Shown: one piece after another, positions 23,501-33,000 of the stretch | Layout of the letters: each line of letters begins with the position of its first letter | How positions within the stretch are numbered: position 1 is the first letter of the stretch | Translations under genes and position numbers: made by a program | Assembly (NCBI GenBank): GCA_949987705.1 | Contig: OX465281.1 | Span: forward strand, 242,999,143-243,063,142 | Reading direction: 5' to 3' | Length of the DNA stretch: 64,000 nucleotides | DNA from: Thereva unica | Lineage: Eukaryota > Arthropoda > Insecta > Diptera > Therevidae | Notes under the pieces: model-generated | Databases searched by the model: none | Told to the model about the DNA's origin: nothing | What the model saw: only the letters and a program-made list of their open reading frames with translations

Positions 23501-26500
23501 CAGAAGTACACTATCTTGAAGGTTGTGTGTTAGATGGACCTATTTACATTGCTTTTGCGCGGGTGCGGGAGTCCACACAATCAAAAAATATAGGAGTTTT
23601 TATGTTTTGAAGCAAAATGTCGTGTTATCATGTTTTTTTCGCACCTTTAATTTTTTTCTGTCGTAGTAATAAAAAAATTTCTCAACTATTAGTACATAAA
23701 AAAGGGTTGTCAAAGACCCCACCTTGATATTTTTAACGGTCAATATTGCATATTTTCCTTGGAAATGATTTTTTCGCGTGGGGTGCGTGGACACCCCCTA
23801 GGCCAGTTATGTTACAAAATCGAGGTGGGCCAGTAAGCCGCGTCTCCACCAACCGAACATGTTCGCCGAACAGTGTTCGACAGACCTTTGTGATGTCCGC
23901 CGAACATTGTTCGGTGTTGTAGCGAACATTGATTTGTTCGACGCTATTGAGCTATTGAAAATGTTCGCCGAACATGTTTGGAAACCAAATGTGGAATGTT
24001 TGTCCGTTTTTATGTTCGCGAACACTGTTCGGCAAACATGTTCGGTTGGTGGAGACGCGGCCTAAGGGTTAATTAAGTATGAGAAACCTGGTCAGCGGGA
24101 CTAAGAGCAGATATCTCGAAAACTATACAAGATATCGAAAAACTTGACTAAGTCAAACTTGTAGAAAATTTAATCAGCTTTCATTTCGCTAGGACGCATA
24201 GTTTCCGAGATATAAGCGAAAACCCGAAAAATGGATCCTTCAACCCCCCTTGCCTCCCCGGCTCAAGGGCTACGGGCTGGGACTTTTGATATGTTCCTAA
24301 CTATACCTTTTCAACTTCAAATTGGAACTAAACAAATTCAAATTGGGATTAAACAATTTCAAATTGGGACTAAACAATTTAAAATTGTTTAGTCCCAATT
24401 TGAAATTGTTTAGTCCCAATTTGAAATGGTTTATTCCCAATTTGAAATTGTTTAGTCCCAATTTGAAATTGTTGAGTCCCAATTTGAAATGGTTTATTCC
24501 CAATTTGAAATTGTTTAGTTCCAATTTGAAATTGTTGAGTCCCAATTTGAAATTGTTTAGTCCCAATTTGAAATGGTTTATTCCCAATTTGAAATTGTTT
24601 AGTCCCAATTTGAAATATTGTTGAGTCCCAATTTGAAATGGTTTATTCCCAATTTGAAATTGTTTAGTTCCAATTTGAAATTGTTGAGTCCCAATTTGAA
24701 GTTGAAAAGGTATAGTCCAAACAAAGTTGCGAAGTCAAAAATTGTGTTCTAAGCATTTCCCTCTATACCTTTTTTTTGAGCATTCGTTGCCTGGCCTACT
24801 ATATTTAATTATTAATTAATTATGACTTACAGTTTTTGATTCGATATCTGTTTCAGGTACTTTATCGATAAGGGCAAGTTCAATCGCATTTTGATAATAC
24901 TTATATTTAATTGGATCCTTTTCAAAAATTTCATAAGTATACGAGTCTAAATTATCAAAGAGCGGCTGCAGTGGTATCTCCAAAAGGTCATCAAATCTAT
25001 AAAAAAAAAACCTCTTATCAGCTTATATCTATGCACACCCACAGAATTTCTCTCAATACAACATACCCTTGCATTGGATCGATTTTCTTATGTTTTTCCA
25101 CTAAATGCTTGACATATTCAGCATAATGTCGAATGCTCCCATCCTCTAGGCTAGCCTTGATCATGAAATGCGTATTATTACCGATAAATTGTGAGACTAT
25201 TTCTTGGTGTGCCCGCGACAATACCGGATAGTTATTTCTATTTCTGGTAAACAGTCTTGAAGGGATGATTATGCATTCTACTGGCTCACCAAGCCATCGC
25301 TGCATTAGTTCATTTGATGGAATGTCCTCAGACAGCTCAAGGACTAGCTTGATTCTAGAATTGAAATCGGCAGCTGTACGAAAACGATTCCACCAATGCC
25401 AAGTATCTTCATAATCACCCACGAAGTCATCTTCGGTTATGTCTTGACGCCATACATGCTTTAGAAATTTCGGATCTATCATGGGGACTTCAGTGAGGAC
25501 AGTACCTGTGGTGGGGGTGATTTAAAATAATAAATCAATCATTTTCGAATTTAATTTAATTAAAATCATAAAATAATTATGTAATTGAATATTTCTTTAG
25601 TAAAACAAAAATTTAAAATGAAAATAAAGATTGCCTGGGAAATAATCTTCTGATTTTTTTTTTAATTTTCTCATCAGATAGAGTGTCGCTTTAGTTCCTT
25701 GTAAAACCCGATGTAATTATTGCTTATTTTTAATTCCTTTCTTGATAATTACCAAAGAAATGGAACGAAAGTGTTAGTTAGGTAATAGTAATATGAGCCG
25801 GATGGCAGAATGCTCAGTTCTGGTAAAGTTCAAGTCAATTGTGCTGTAATAATAATAAAACTGTGTGGTAGACACTTATATAACTTTCAAATTAATGATA
25901 CATTTATAACCATGAGACATTAAACTAACCATTTCATATTTCACCTTATTTATTGATAAAATGTTTGATTATTCTTAGGAAACTCAGCTCGAATTAACCT
26001 TCTTGATTGTTTTGGTTTATCAGCCTAGTCTAGCAATACTTAAGGAAACAACTAGAGACTCCAGCCTGCCCTCCAACCACCGCCCAATAGCAATTACTTC
26101 TATTCTCGCCAAAACCATGTAGAAGATAATCAACAAAAGGCTTACGGGATATCTAGAATCCAACCTACTCATAAACGACAGACAGTATGACTTCCGACAA
26201 AAAAATTCACTGGCGATCTTTTAGTTTGTCTTACAGAACACCTCAGTCGAATTCTGCATGGATCTGGTGAGTCTAGTCTGGTTGAGCTAGATATCTCCAA
26301 GGCTTTCGATAGAGTTTGGCACACAGCCCTGTTAGCTAAACTCAAAGCTATTGGAGTCGATTCACTTCTACAGAAGCGGATTGAGAGCTTCCTTTTAGGC
26401 CGATCAATCAAGGTATGTAGTATTGGACGGCGTCAACCGAATCCCACCCGATCTCTGCAGGGGTCCCCCAGGGGTCCATTTTATCACCTGGCCTATTTCT

Positions 26501-29500
26501 TATTTTTATAAATGACCTACTTTCAATCCCCTCCAACCCACTTTTCAGCTTCACTGACGACGGTACACGGTGTTAAGGCCCGGACACACATATACCCACC
26601 TCATTCGCACCGTGTCCGCGTAAAAACTAAACTCAAGTAATTTTACGCGGTGCGGACACGGAAATGTGCGGACTGACTGGCAAAATTGTAGTTGTTTACT
26701 TTCTCTCTGTGTGTCGTCCGACAGACGGTTCGGATGCGGTGCGCACGCGGTACGGATATGTGTGTCCCGACCTTTACTCTTACGGTTCCGATACAAGACA
26801 GACACCTTTCAATCCTTGATGACCGTGAACTAATGCCTAGCTATATTAATAACGACAATAAGCTCATTCTAAGTAGTGTGGGGAAGCAAGAATTGTGTCG
26901 AATTCAACCCCACCAAAACCAAGTACTATCTTATTCCATAAATAGCCTTCAACACCTCTCCATCCGTGACAGTGGATGAGATTGAACTAATGGCCGACCC
27001 TTCTCTTCACCTCTTAGGCGTGACATTAGCCAAAGATTTGCGATGGAATGACTACAAGCATCATAGTGCTTGGGATTTCTTAAGAGGTGCAAGTGCCTCC
27101 TCCAGCCATCTTCCCGTGCTGTTATTTATAAATCCTACATTTGGCCTCTTCTCGAATGCAACTCCCTCTTTTATAAACGGCACTTCGATAACTGCCTTGG
27201 GATGGTTAGATAAAGTGCAGAAAGTATATATCGTGTCTGTTAGTATATATCTGACTGTGATAGTTGGCTCGTTGGAACAGTAACTGCATGTGAGGGTATG
27301 GTTTTGGTAACAAAAATGTCTATGGAAGATTAAAGTCTGATCTGCTAGATAATTACCGCTTTAGATCGGTGAAGATCTGGGTTGTAATTAGGAGGGAAAG
27401 GTAGAGACATATAAAGGCGTAAGAAGGACGAGGAAATATTCGACGTTAGAGGAGCTTCGGTGTGAAAAATCCTTTGCGAATATCGGCAAAAACAGAATTC
27501 AGAGGGAGGAATGGTGAAGTGATTATCGTAGACAGGGACGTTTTTTACTAAGGTATCAGCAGTTTCGTCGCCTTTTATGCCAACATGTCTTGGGATCCAG
27601 CAAATTTTGATGTGCCTGTTTTTTAAAATAATACAGCAGATGATAGACGGAAGGTAGGATTTATTGTTGCTGTTTCTGATGGCTAGTATAGAAGACAAGG
27701 ATGGAAGTAAAAATTGAAGTGGTTGAGGGGGTGTTTTGCAGAGTTTTGATTGCCTGGTACATAGCGAAAGTTTCTGCAGCTTGGGGTGAAGTGTGCTGGA
27801 TCAAAAGACCTGCTTTGACCATTGCAACAAGGACACCTCTTCATTTGTTACCTTTGCAACAGCGAAAGAAACCTTTTGATCAGATTTACTGGAATATAGG
27901 AGTGTGTCATAGGTAAACCGTTCTATTATTTCTTTATGAAGTTGGTGGTAGAAAATGGAGTGCCTCTCTTATATTAGGCTCGGCATCTGTGACAAAATGG
28001 TCTAATAGAGCAGGGCTTCTCTACCTTTTTCAGCCCACGTACCCCTTTATGTGTATCATTAACTATGCTTACCCCAAGTTTACCGATAGTCCAGCGCTGC
28101 TCTCTCTGTCTGTGGCTGTGTTCCATATTTGGACACTAGCGTTCCAAAATACTACAGCCACAAATGCAGTAGTAACTAGCGTCGTGTTTGCTGGCTGCAA
28201 ATTTTAAATCATTATTCAAGAACTTTTGTAACAACTATATTCTAGCATGTATCTAGCATACCCCTTATATGTGCGTACCACCAGTTGAGAAACACTGTAA
28301 TAGAGGATAAGGGAAATAATCGAGAAAGGTTATGTTGAGTTCTGCCATAAGCAGAGTACAGCAACGTCGAAGAGCTTAGCTAATTTTGGAGTTGGTATTG
28401 ATATAAACGCGACGTTAGCGATACAAAGGCGCGAAAGAGTATATGATGTGTTATGAAAGGAACGAAGGACGCCAGTAGCAGATCTTAAGTCATTGTTGAT
28501 GGAGGTTTGAAGTGGGCGAAGAACAGTAGCTAGAGAGTTGCCGTATATTGAGGGGCAATAACCAGCAGCGCCCAAGATGAGGGATTTACAGATGTATAAG
28601 ATCGGGGAAATTGACAGGCCGTTATAAAAAATTAAATATTAAAAAATATCATTTTCATTTTTAAAATGGTTGTCGGTAAGTATGTCTGTGTCTGTCTACC
28701 TGTTTGTCCGGGTTAATCTCGGAAACGGCTAATCCGATTATGATAGGACTTTCACGGAAAGAGTCAGTTTCTTCTTGGGCCGGTTTTAGGCTGCTTTTTC
28801 ACTCGGATCCGGCTATCGGAAATTTTAGGCCTTTCACAGGACGATTAAGCATTTTCTTAGGCGTGTTAAGGCTGTTTTTTCACTCTGCTTCGATTAATTT
28901 TTAAAAATAATATTGTTTTCGGCTGTTATTTTTAATTTCTATGTTTACGGTGGAAGAGAGACTACTTGTTCCTCATTCCTTATATATCTGACTCTTAGGT
29001 TTTTTCTTGAGGAATCTATACCTCTCTCAATCTCGGGCTGTATAGTGTTTTAGTCAAGTTTATCTATATAAAATCAAAGAGTAATTAATGAAAATTTCTA
29101 AAAATGTACCAATCTCAAACTCAACAACAAAATGCATTCCTACAAACCCACAATCTTGTACTACCACTCAAAACTTACCTTTTATTGCTTTACTCAAAAT
29201 CCTCGCCATGTTGACTGTCTTCGCAGACTTAAGCTTAATCATAACATGTCCATGCTGCACGAGGTGCTCCGCAAAAGAGATTTCTTGCATCAACGTCTGT
29301 TCACTGTGGCGCCGAACATTTAAATCATCCGAATCACAATCAATATTATCACTAAGCACAGATATAATTTTATGCAGCCAATCAGTAGATTTCAATACTA
29401 AATCAGATCTAGAGAAGGCCAAGTGTTTAGATTTCATCGGTTCATAGTCAAATTCCCGATAGAAAAGCGGATTAACAATGGGCATAGCGAGAGCATCATA

Positions 29501-29581
29501 ACAATTACTTGCTACCTTCTCCAGACAAGACGATAAATCGCTAACATGGTTTTGATATAGACACACGTAAGTTTTTAACAT
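20590..29581 (-). CDS. csul: Protein arginine N-methyltransferase 5 (PRMT5)
   Basis: PRMT5 makes symmetric dimethylarginine on Sm proteins, histones and Piwi-class proteins, normally as a complex with MEP50/Valois. Minus-strand exons: 29581-29179, 25505-25067, 24996-24831, 21632-21470, 21394-20844 and 20742-20590. All junctions are GT-AG, phases agree, and the total is 624 codons, close to the usual length of about 610-640. Residues 1 to about 270 are the TIM-barrel part. F305 in YEIFEKDP matches the PRMT5-specific Phe. GAGRG (343-347) binds S-adenosylmethionine. E414 and E423 in [11 protein letters not shown] are the catalytic double-E pair. The C-terminal beta-barrel ends with FWRC..KVWYEW. 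Introns 1 and 3 (3.7 and 3.2 kb) are filled with mobile elements, but no exon is damaged. It is divergent from CCDC93 and probably shares its promoter region. The first ATG at 29581 fits the N-terminus of fly csul. Confidence 0.95.
21790..23250 (+). pseudogene. FEN1/XPG-like (PIN-fold) nuclease with C-terminal Cys-rich tail, frameshifted
   Basis: No experimentally named family is known to me; similar proteins occur as multi-copy uncharacterised genes in arthropods and cnidarians (recollection, not searched). The intact central frame is 22078-22836. An N-terminal part lies at 21790-22060 ([33 protein letters not shown]) in shifted frames. The acidic-motif pattern resembles FEN1/XPG nucleases: FDEGLLLH (usual IDGG..L, first Asp altered), [23 protein letters not shown] and [11 protein letters not shown]. 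After another frameshift near 22835 comes [20 protein letters not shown] (23023-23082), a zinc-binding-type cysteine block, then an acidic tail. An AATAAA lies near 23302. At least three frameshifts make this copy inactive as it stands. Confidence 0.72.
23409..24068. mobile_element. Non-autonomous piggyBac-like element, interrupted
   Basis: Flanked by TTAA at 23405-23408 and 24069-24072. The ends are CCCTTAGCTGGACC and, after ignoring the inserted MITE and one TAA, inverse CCCTTACTGGCC. Inside the ends are further inverted GGGGTG/CACCCC blocks (23425-23445 and 23775-23800). TTAA plus CCCT ends are characteristic of piggyBac. No transposase. Without the MITE it is about 430 bp. Confidence 0.75.
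23837..24062. mobile_element. Foldback MITE E (226 bp) nested in the piggyBac-like element
   Basis: Arms of about 45 bp start GCCGCGTCTCCACCAACCG; TAA flanks at 23834-23836 and 24063-24065. It is rich in GTTCG/CGAAC repeats. Removing it and one TAA restores a clean inverted end for the piggyBac-like element, which supports the boundaries. Confidence 0.88.
24301..24715. repeat. Foldback array of about 21-bp repeats
   Basis: About 18 copies of a 21-bp unit (CCCAATTTGAAATTGTTTAGT and variants with GTTGAG or GGTTTATT). The first few copies (24310-24380) face one way and the rest the other, so the array folds back. The outer ends are a perfect 25-bp inverted repeat beginning CTATACCTTTTCAACTTC. 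The design recalls Drosophila FB elements: inverted arms built of tandem subrepeats. Open frames on both strands here are artefacts of the repeat. Confidence 0.88.
26000..27240 (+). mobile_element. LINE B (RNase-H-less Jockey/CR1-group type), degraded, in PRMT5 intron 1
   Basis: Plus-strand reverse transcriptase motifs: [14 protein letters not shown] (near 26085), [19 protein letters not shown] (near 26280), a GVPQG-equivalent near 26458 followed by [16 protein letters not shown] sequence, and FTDDGT (near 26551) as an altered catalytic YADD box. Downstream, [15 protein letters not shown] (near 27010) and [12 protein letters not shown] (near 27190) are the C-terminal region. MITE F interrupts it at 26576. 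Many stops and deletions. Confidence 0.8.
26576..26773. mobile_element. Foldback MITE F (198 bp), TTA target duplication
   Basis: Ends AGGCCCGGACACACATAT and inverse of AGGTCGGGACACACATAT, with internal inverted GCGGACACGG blocks. TTA flanks at 26573-26575 and 26774-26776. The host LINE B reads on (FTDDGT...CYSYGSDTR) when the MITE and one TTA are ignored. A truncated relative lies at 36768-36849. Confidence 0.86.
27330..28600 (-). mobile_element. I-like LINE with RNase H, degraded, in PRMT5 intron 1
   Basis: Minus-strand frames: [19 protein letters not shown] (near 28560-28500) and [19 protein letters not shown] (near 28435-28375) from the region after the reverse transcriptase. Then RNase H pieces follow, [14 protein letters not shown] (near 27695-27650) and [20 protein letters not shown] (near 27615-27555). 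Interrupted by the hAT MITE at 28011-28297. Stops present. Confidence 0.75.
28011..28297. mobile_element. hAT-type MITE (287 bp) nested in the I-like LINE
   Basis: Ends CAGGGCTTCTCTACC and inverse of CAGTGTTTCTCAACTGG, typical hAT termini, with inverted GGTACGC/CCACGTACC blocks just inside. A perfect 8-bp duplication TAATAGAG lies at 28003-28010 and 28298-28305. No coding capacity. Confidence 0.92.
28605..29060. repeat. Probable dispersed repeat with TCTGTCTGTC-type motif
   Basis: Contains a TGTCTGTGTCTGTCTACCTG stretch followed by CTCGGAAACGGCTAATCCGA, a composition seen at the ends of many animal interspersed repeats. Boundaries and class could not be determined. Intronic in PRMT5. Confidence 0.4.
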
Positions 29582-30041
29582 TTTAACTAGATTATTAATA
29601 TTATTGCCCTTTTACTATGTGGAATTGAATCGTGAGAAACTCTACTACCGGTGAAATGATAACAAGAAGCCCATTGGCCATACGGCATGAGAAACACTTA
29701 ACCTAAAATTTTCTGACAATTCATTTCCTTTGTGTGATATGTTTTGGTTAACTTTGAAGGGTTTAAAATAATCATGCTGCTTTCCATTTAGAGTTATTAA
29801 TTTATATTTTCTCGAATTACTACAAAAAAATATGAAAAACTTCAATTATAATCGATCATTTATCAAAAATAAAGAAATTTAGATAATCAAAATTTATTGA
29901 AGAATAAATTTTGATAAAAAGTAACGCTGGTAATACAATCAGCTGGCTCTTATCAGTAAACAAAATTGTCAAAAAATTTCAGTTTGTCAGAAGTGCAAGT
30001 GCCTGGGATCCTTCGCATCTTTAAATAAAATATCAAATAAA
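29582..30041. promoter_or_regulatory. Bidirectional promoter region of PRMT5 and CCDC93
   Basis: 460 bp separate the two start codons, which face away from each other. The stretch is AT-rich, with no TATA box in a convincing place for either gene, an ATCGATCA motif near 29852 (DRE-like) and an initiator-like TCAGTTTG near 29979 upstream of CCDC93. No mobile element sits in it, unlike the introns on both sides. Confidence 0.6.
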
Positions 30042-33000
30042 ATGGCAAATCGGGATATTTTTTCTAAACATTTACCAAATGTTAAGCTTGCCACAAGATA
30101 CGATGCCGATGGCAATGAGATTCAGGTAAAAACTTAACCATGAAATCAATAAAATCGATAAAGAAAAACATCAACGAAAATTTTCCAGGTTGAACGCCGG
30201 GAGGATGAGGAACAAAATGCGAAACAGCAGGAAATTTTTGATATTCTTGTTGCTGCTGGATACTTTCGAGCTAGGATTAAAGGTCTTTCGGCCTTTGATA
30301 AGATTGTTGGTGGGATGACGTGGTGTATAGAAGCCTGTGATTATGATGTTAATGTTGACCTACTTTTCCATGAGAATCTCACAATTGGACAGAAAATGTA
30401 GCTAGGATCTTCGCAAATTCGCCTTATTTTATTAAAGTTATTCCATTTCAGTGCACTCACAGAGAAGATTGTTTCTGTCTTGCCAAAAATGAAGTGCCCA
30501 TATCTCATTGAGCCTCATCAAATACAAGGGTTGGACTTTATTAATGTTTTTCCCGTAATACAGTGGCTGGTCAAGAGATCGGTAAGGAAATTTTGTTTTA
30601 AGGTTCTCACATTTCTCTTAGGTCGTTATTCTGTACTTATAAAATATTACTGGCGAAGATTAGGCAAAACTTCTCTGTCTTTCATGTAGCATACAACTAG
30701 ATCAGTGGTTTTCGAGGAAAACATATTCTATGTAAAAAGTACGCGGAGTTATGATGCTAGTAACAAGGAGCATAACCCTCCACAAGTCCACCCACTTACT
30801 GGCTTCTGCAGACGACATTGACATCAACAACAACAGCTGTACAAGAATTTTTCACTCAGATTAAGCAGGCGGCAGGAAGTCTGGGACTGCACATTAACGA
30901 AAGCAAAACAAAGTTCATGGTGGCCTCGTCTACAAGAACACCTAACATTGGTCCCACAATCAAGGTGGTAAAATCATTTACCTACTTTGGGTCAATAGTA
31001 GCAGCCGACAATAGCATGGAACCAGAAATACGCGCACGACTGCTAAAAGCCAACAAAGCCTACTATAGTCTGTCTGTCAAGGCTCTTTAAATCCAAGCAT
31101 CTAACCATAACGTCTAAACTTTTACTATATAAGACGATGGTCTTACCCGTTCTCACATATGCATCCGAAACGTTGGTGCTTAGCAAAAAGCACCCAAACT
31201 TCTTGGCCGTGTTCGAGAGGAAAATACTTCGGAGGATTGTTGGCCCTGTATGGAAGGGTCGGACGATTCGAGGAAGGATGATGCCAGAGACTCCATAATG
31301 ACGAGATCTACGAGCGCTATCGCGACATAGATGTTGTGACGAAAATAAAGCTCGGTAGGCTCCGGTGGGCAGGGCATCTAGCTCGTATGAGTGAAGATGA
31401 GCCTGCTCGGAAAGTTCTCTGCGGCAAGACCTATGGGGTGCGACAGCGAGGGAGACCCAACCTTCGTTGGAAGGATGGCGTAGACCAGGACGCTTAGAGC
31501 TTAGGGATGCCAAACTGGATGACATCAGGGACGTTGTAGAGCAGTTAAAGAAGAAGAAGTAATAAGTTTACATTAGTTTATGAGGATTAGGGAAAGTGAT
31601 GAAAGACATGGTTTTCAATTGTTTCATTGGAATGACTTATTTTCTTGTCTGTACAACGTTCGCTAGTTTTGACACAAGGTTATCATTGTAGAAGGCTAGC
31701 CTTTACTCAAAAGACTTGATCTTAAAGGTGAGCCCTTTGGTACTGTTGACAGTTTTATTATCCAATTCTAGTGGACAATGTGGAGCAGCAAATTCTAGCC
31801 GAAAGAAAAGCTCAAAAAAAAAAATAATTTGTCTTCTTTTTCTGAGCGGGACATCCCCGCAACGAGGCGGTGCCGAATGTAGGATTTGTAGATTATAGCC
31901 CTGGCCGACGGCGGAAGGAGGAAATTGCATCTTTTAAGGAATCCCAAGCATTGTGATGCTTGTTTAGCGATTTGGAATATGTGGTTACTCCAACGCAGAT
32001 CTTCAGTTAAAGTTATGCTTAGGATATTGAGGGATGGTTCAGCCATCAGTTCTAGACTGCCCACTTTAATGAGGGAAATTGAGGAGTGCGTATTTGTACT
32101 ACTAGTGTGTCGTGCAAGATAAGATAGATTAAGAGGTCTGAAGGTGGAGGAAGCAATCTTGTGTTTGTACTTTTAGATGATGTAGCAGCTCGGAAATACT
32201 GACTATGGCCGATTTTCTACAATCGAAATAATTCCTTTAATGAATGCGTGCACTCTTTTTTTACTGACTGCTCAAGACCCTCTTCTATTGAATTTAACCA
32301 GTTTTATTTTATTTTTTTAGGTTGAAAATCGAGCCGAAAAAGCTGAAAAATTAAAATCCTTTGCTGTTGGCCAATTCCACAATCATTTCCAATTCAAATC
32401 GGATAAAGAACATTTAGAAAAAATCAGAAATGCATACGAGAACATAAAGCGAGTTCAAGTAAATCCTTTAAAAGAAAAAAACCTCTTATATTTTATCTTA
32501 CACTTATCTTCTTGCAGGACATCTACAGTCCTCGTCGCCAGTACAAACGAAAAGAAGCCGGAAACGAAGATGAAAAAACCCGTGTCAGAATAACATTACT
32601 CGAATATGGCAACAAAGGACTCAGTCTATCGTCACTAGTAAAGAATCCATCATTAAAATCAGAAGATTCATCTGGCGGAGATATTGATGAAGACGTTATC
32701 GAGCGAGAGGTGACCTTTGAGCATGCTAACCTTCTGGCTTCTTTAAAATTTGCTTTACAGATTTTCTGTGTTTGCTCTTTTGATTCTCGGTTTTCTACCT
32801 TACTATCTTTGCTAATTAATTTATTTCTAATTATTTATTTTTATAAACAAGGCAAACTTTTAATTGATTGCTCTTCACATTATAATTTTTTTTCGTTGAA
32901 GAGAGATCCTTGCATGTTTAACCCGATCCCAACTGTTCTACTACTTTAGATCAAAAAAACACTAAGATAAATCTTTCTTTTATCTTAGAACTTAAACTTC

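Larger units (their letters stand above)
21661..24797 (+). mobile_element. Inverted-repeat element encoding a FEN1-like nuclease
   Basis: Inverted ends (AGGCCAGGCAA at 21662-21672, inverse at 24787-24797) continue inward imperfectly for about 55 bp, sharing AAGGTATAGAGGGAAA and a GAACACA block. ACTA at 21657-21660 and 24798-24801 is a possible 4-bp duplication. Inside are one gene (about 21790-23250), a piggyBac-like insertion (23409-24068) and a foldback array (24301-24715). It lies in PRMT5 intron 3. No DDE/DDD transposase was recognised in it. That the whole stretch moved as one unit is inference from the paired ends. Confidence 0.7.

Noticed and set aside
24297..24624. Overlapping ~100-codon open frames on both strands with repeated NFKLGL or NLKLFSP units
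   Set aside because: They arise from the 21-bp foldback repeat, whose length is a multiple of three, and have no independent support as genes.
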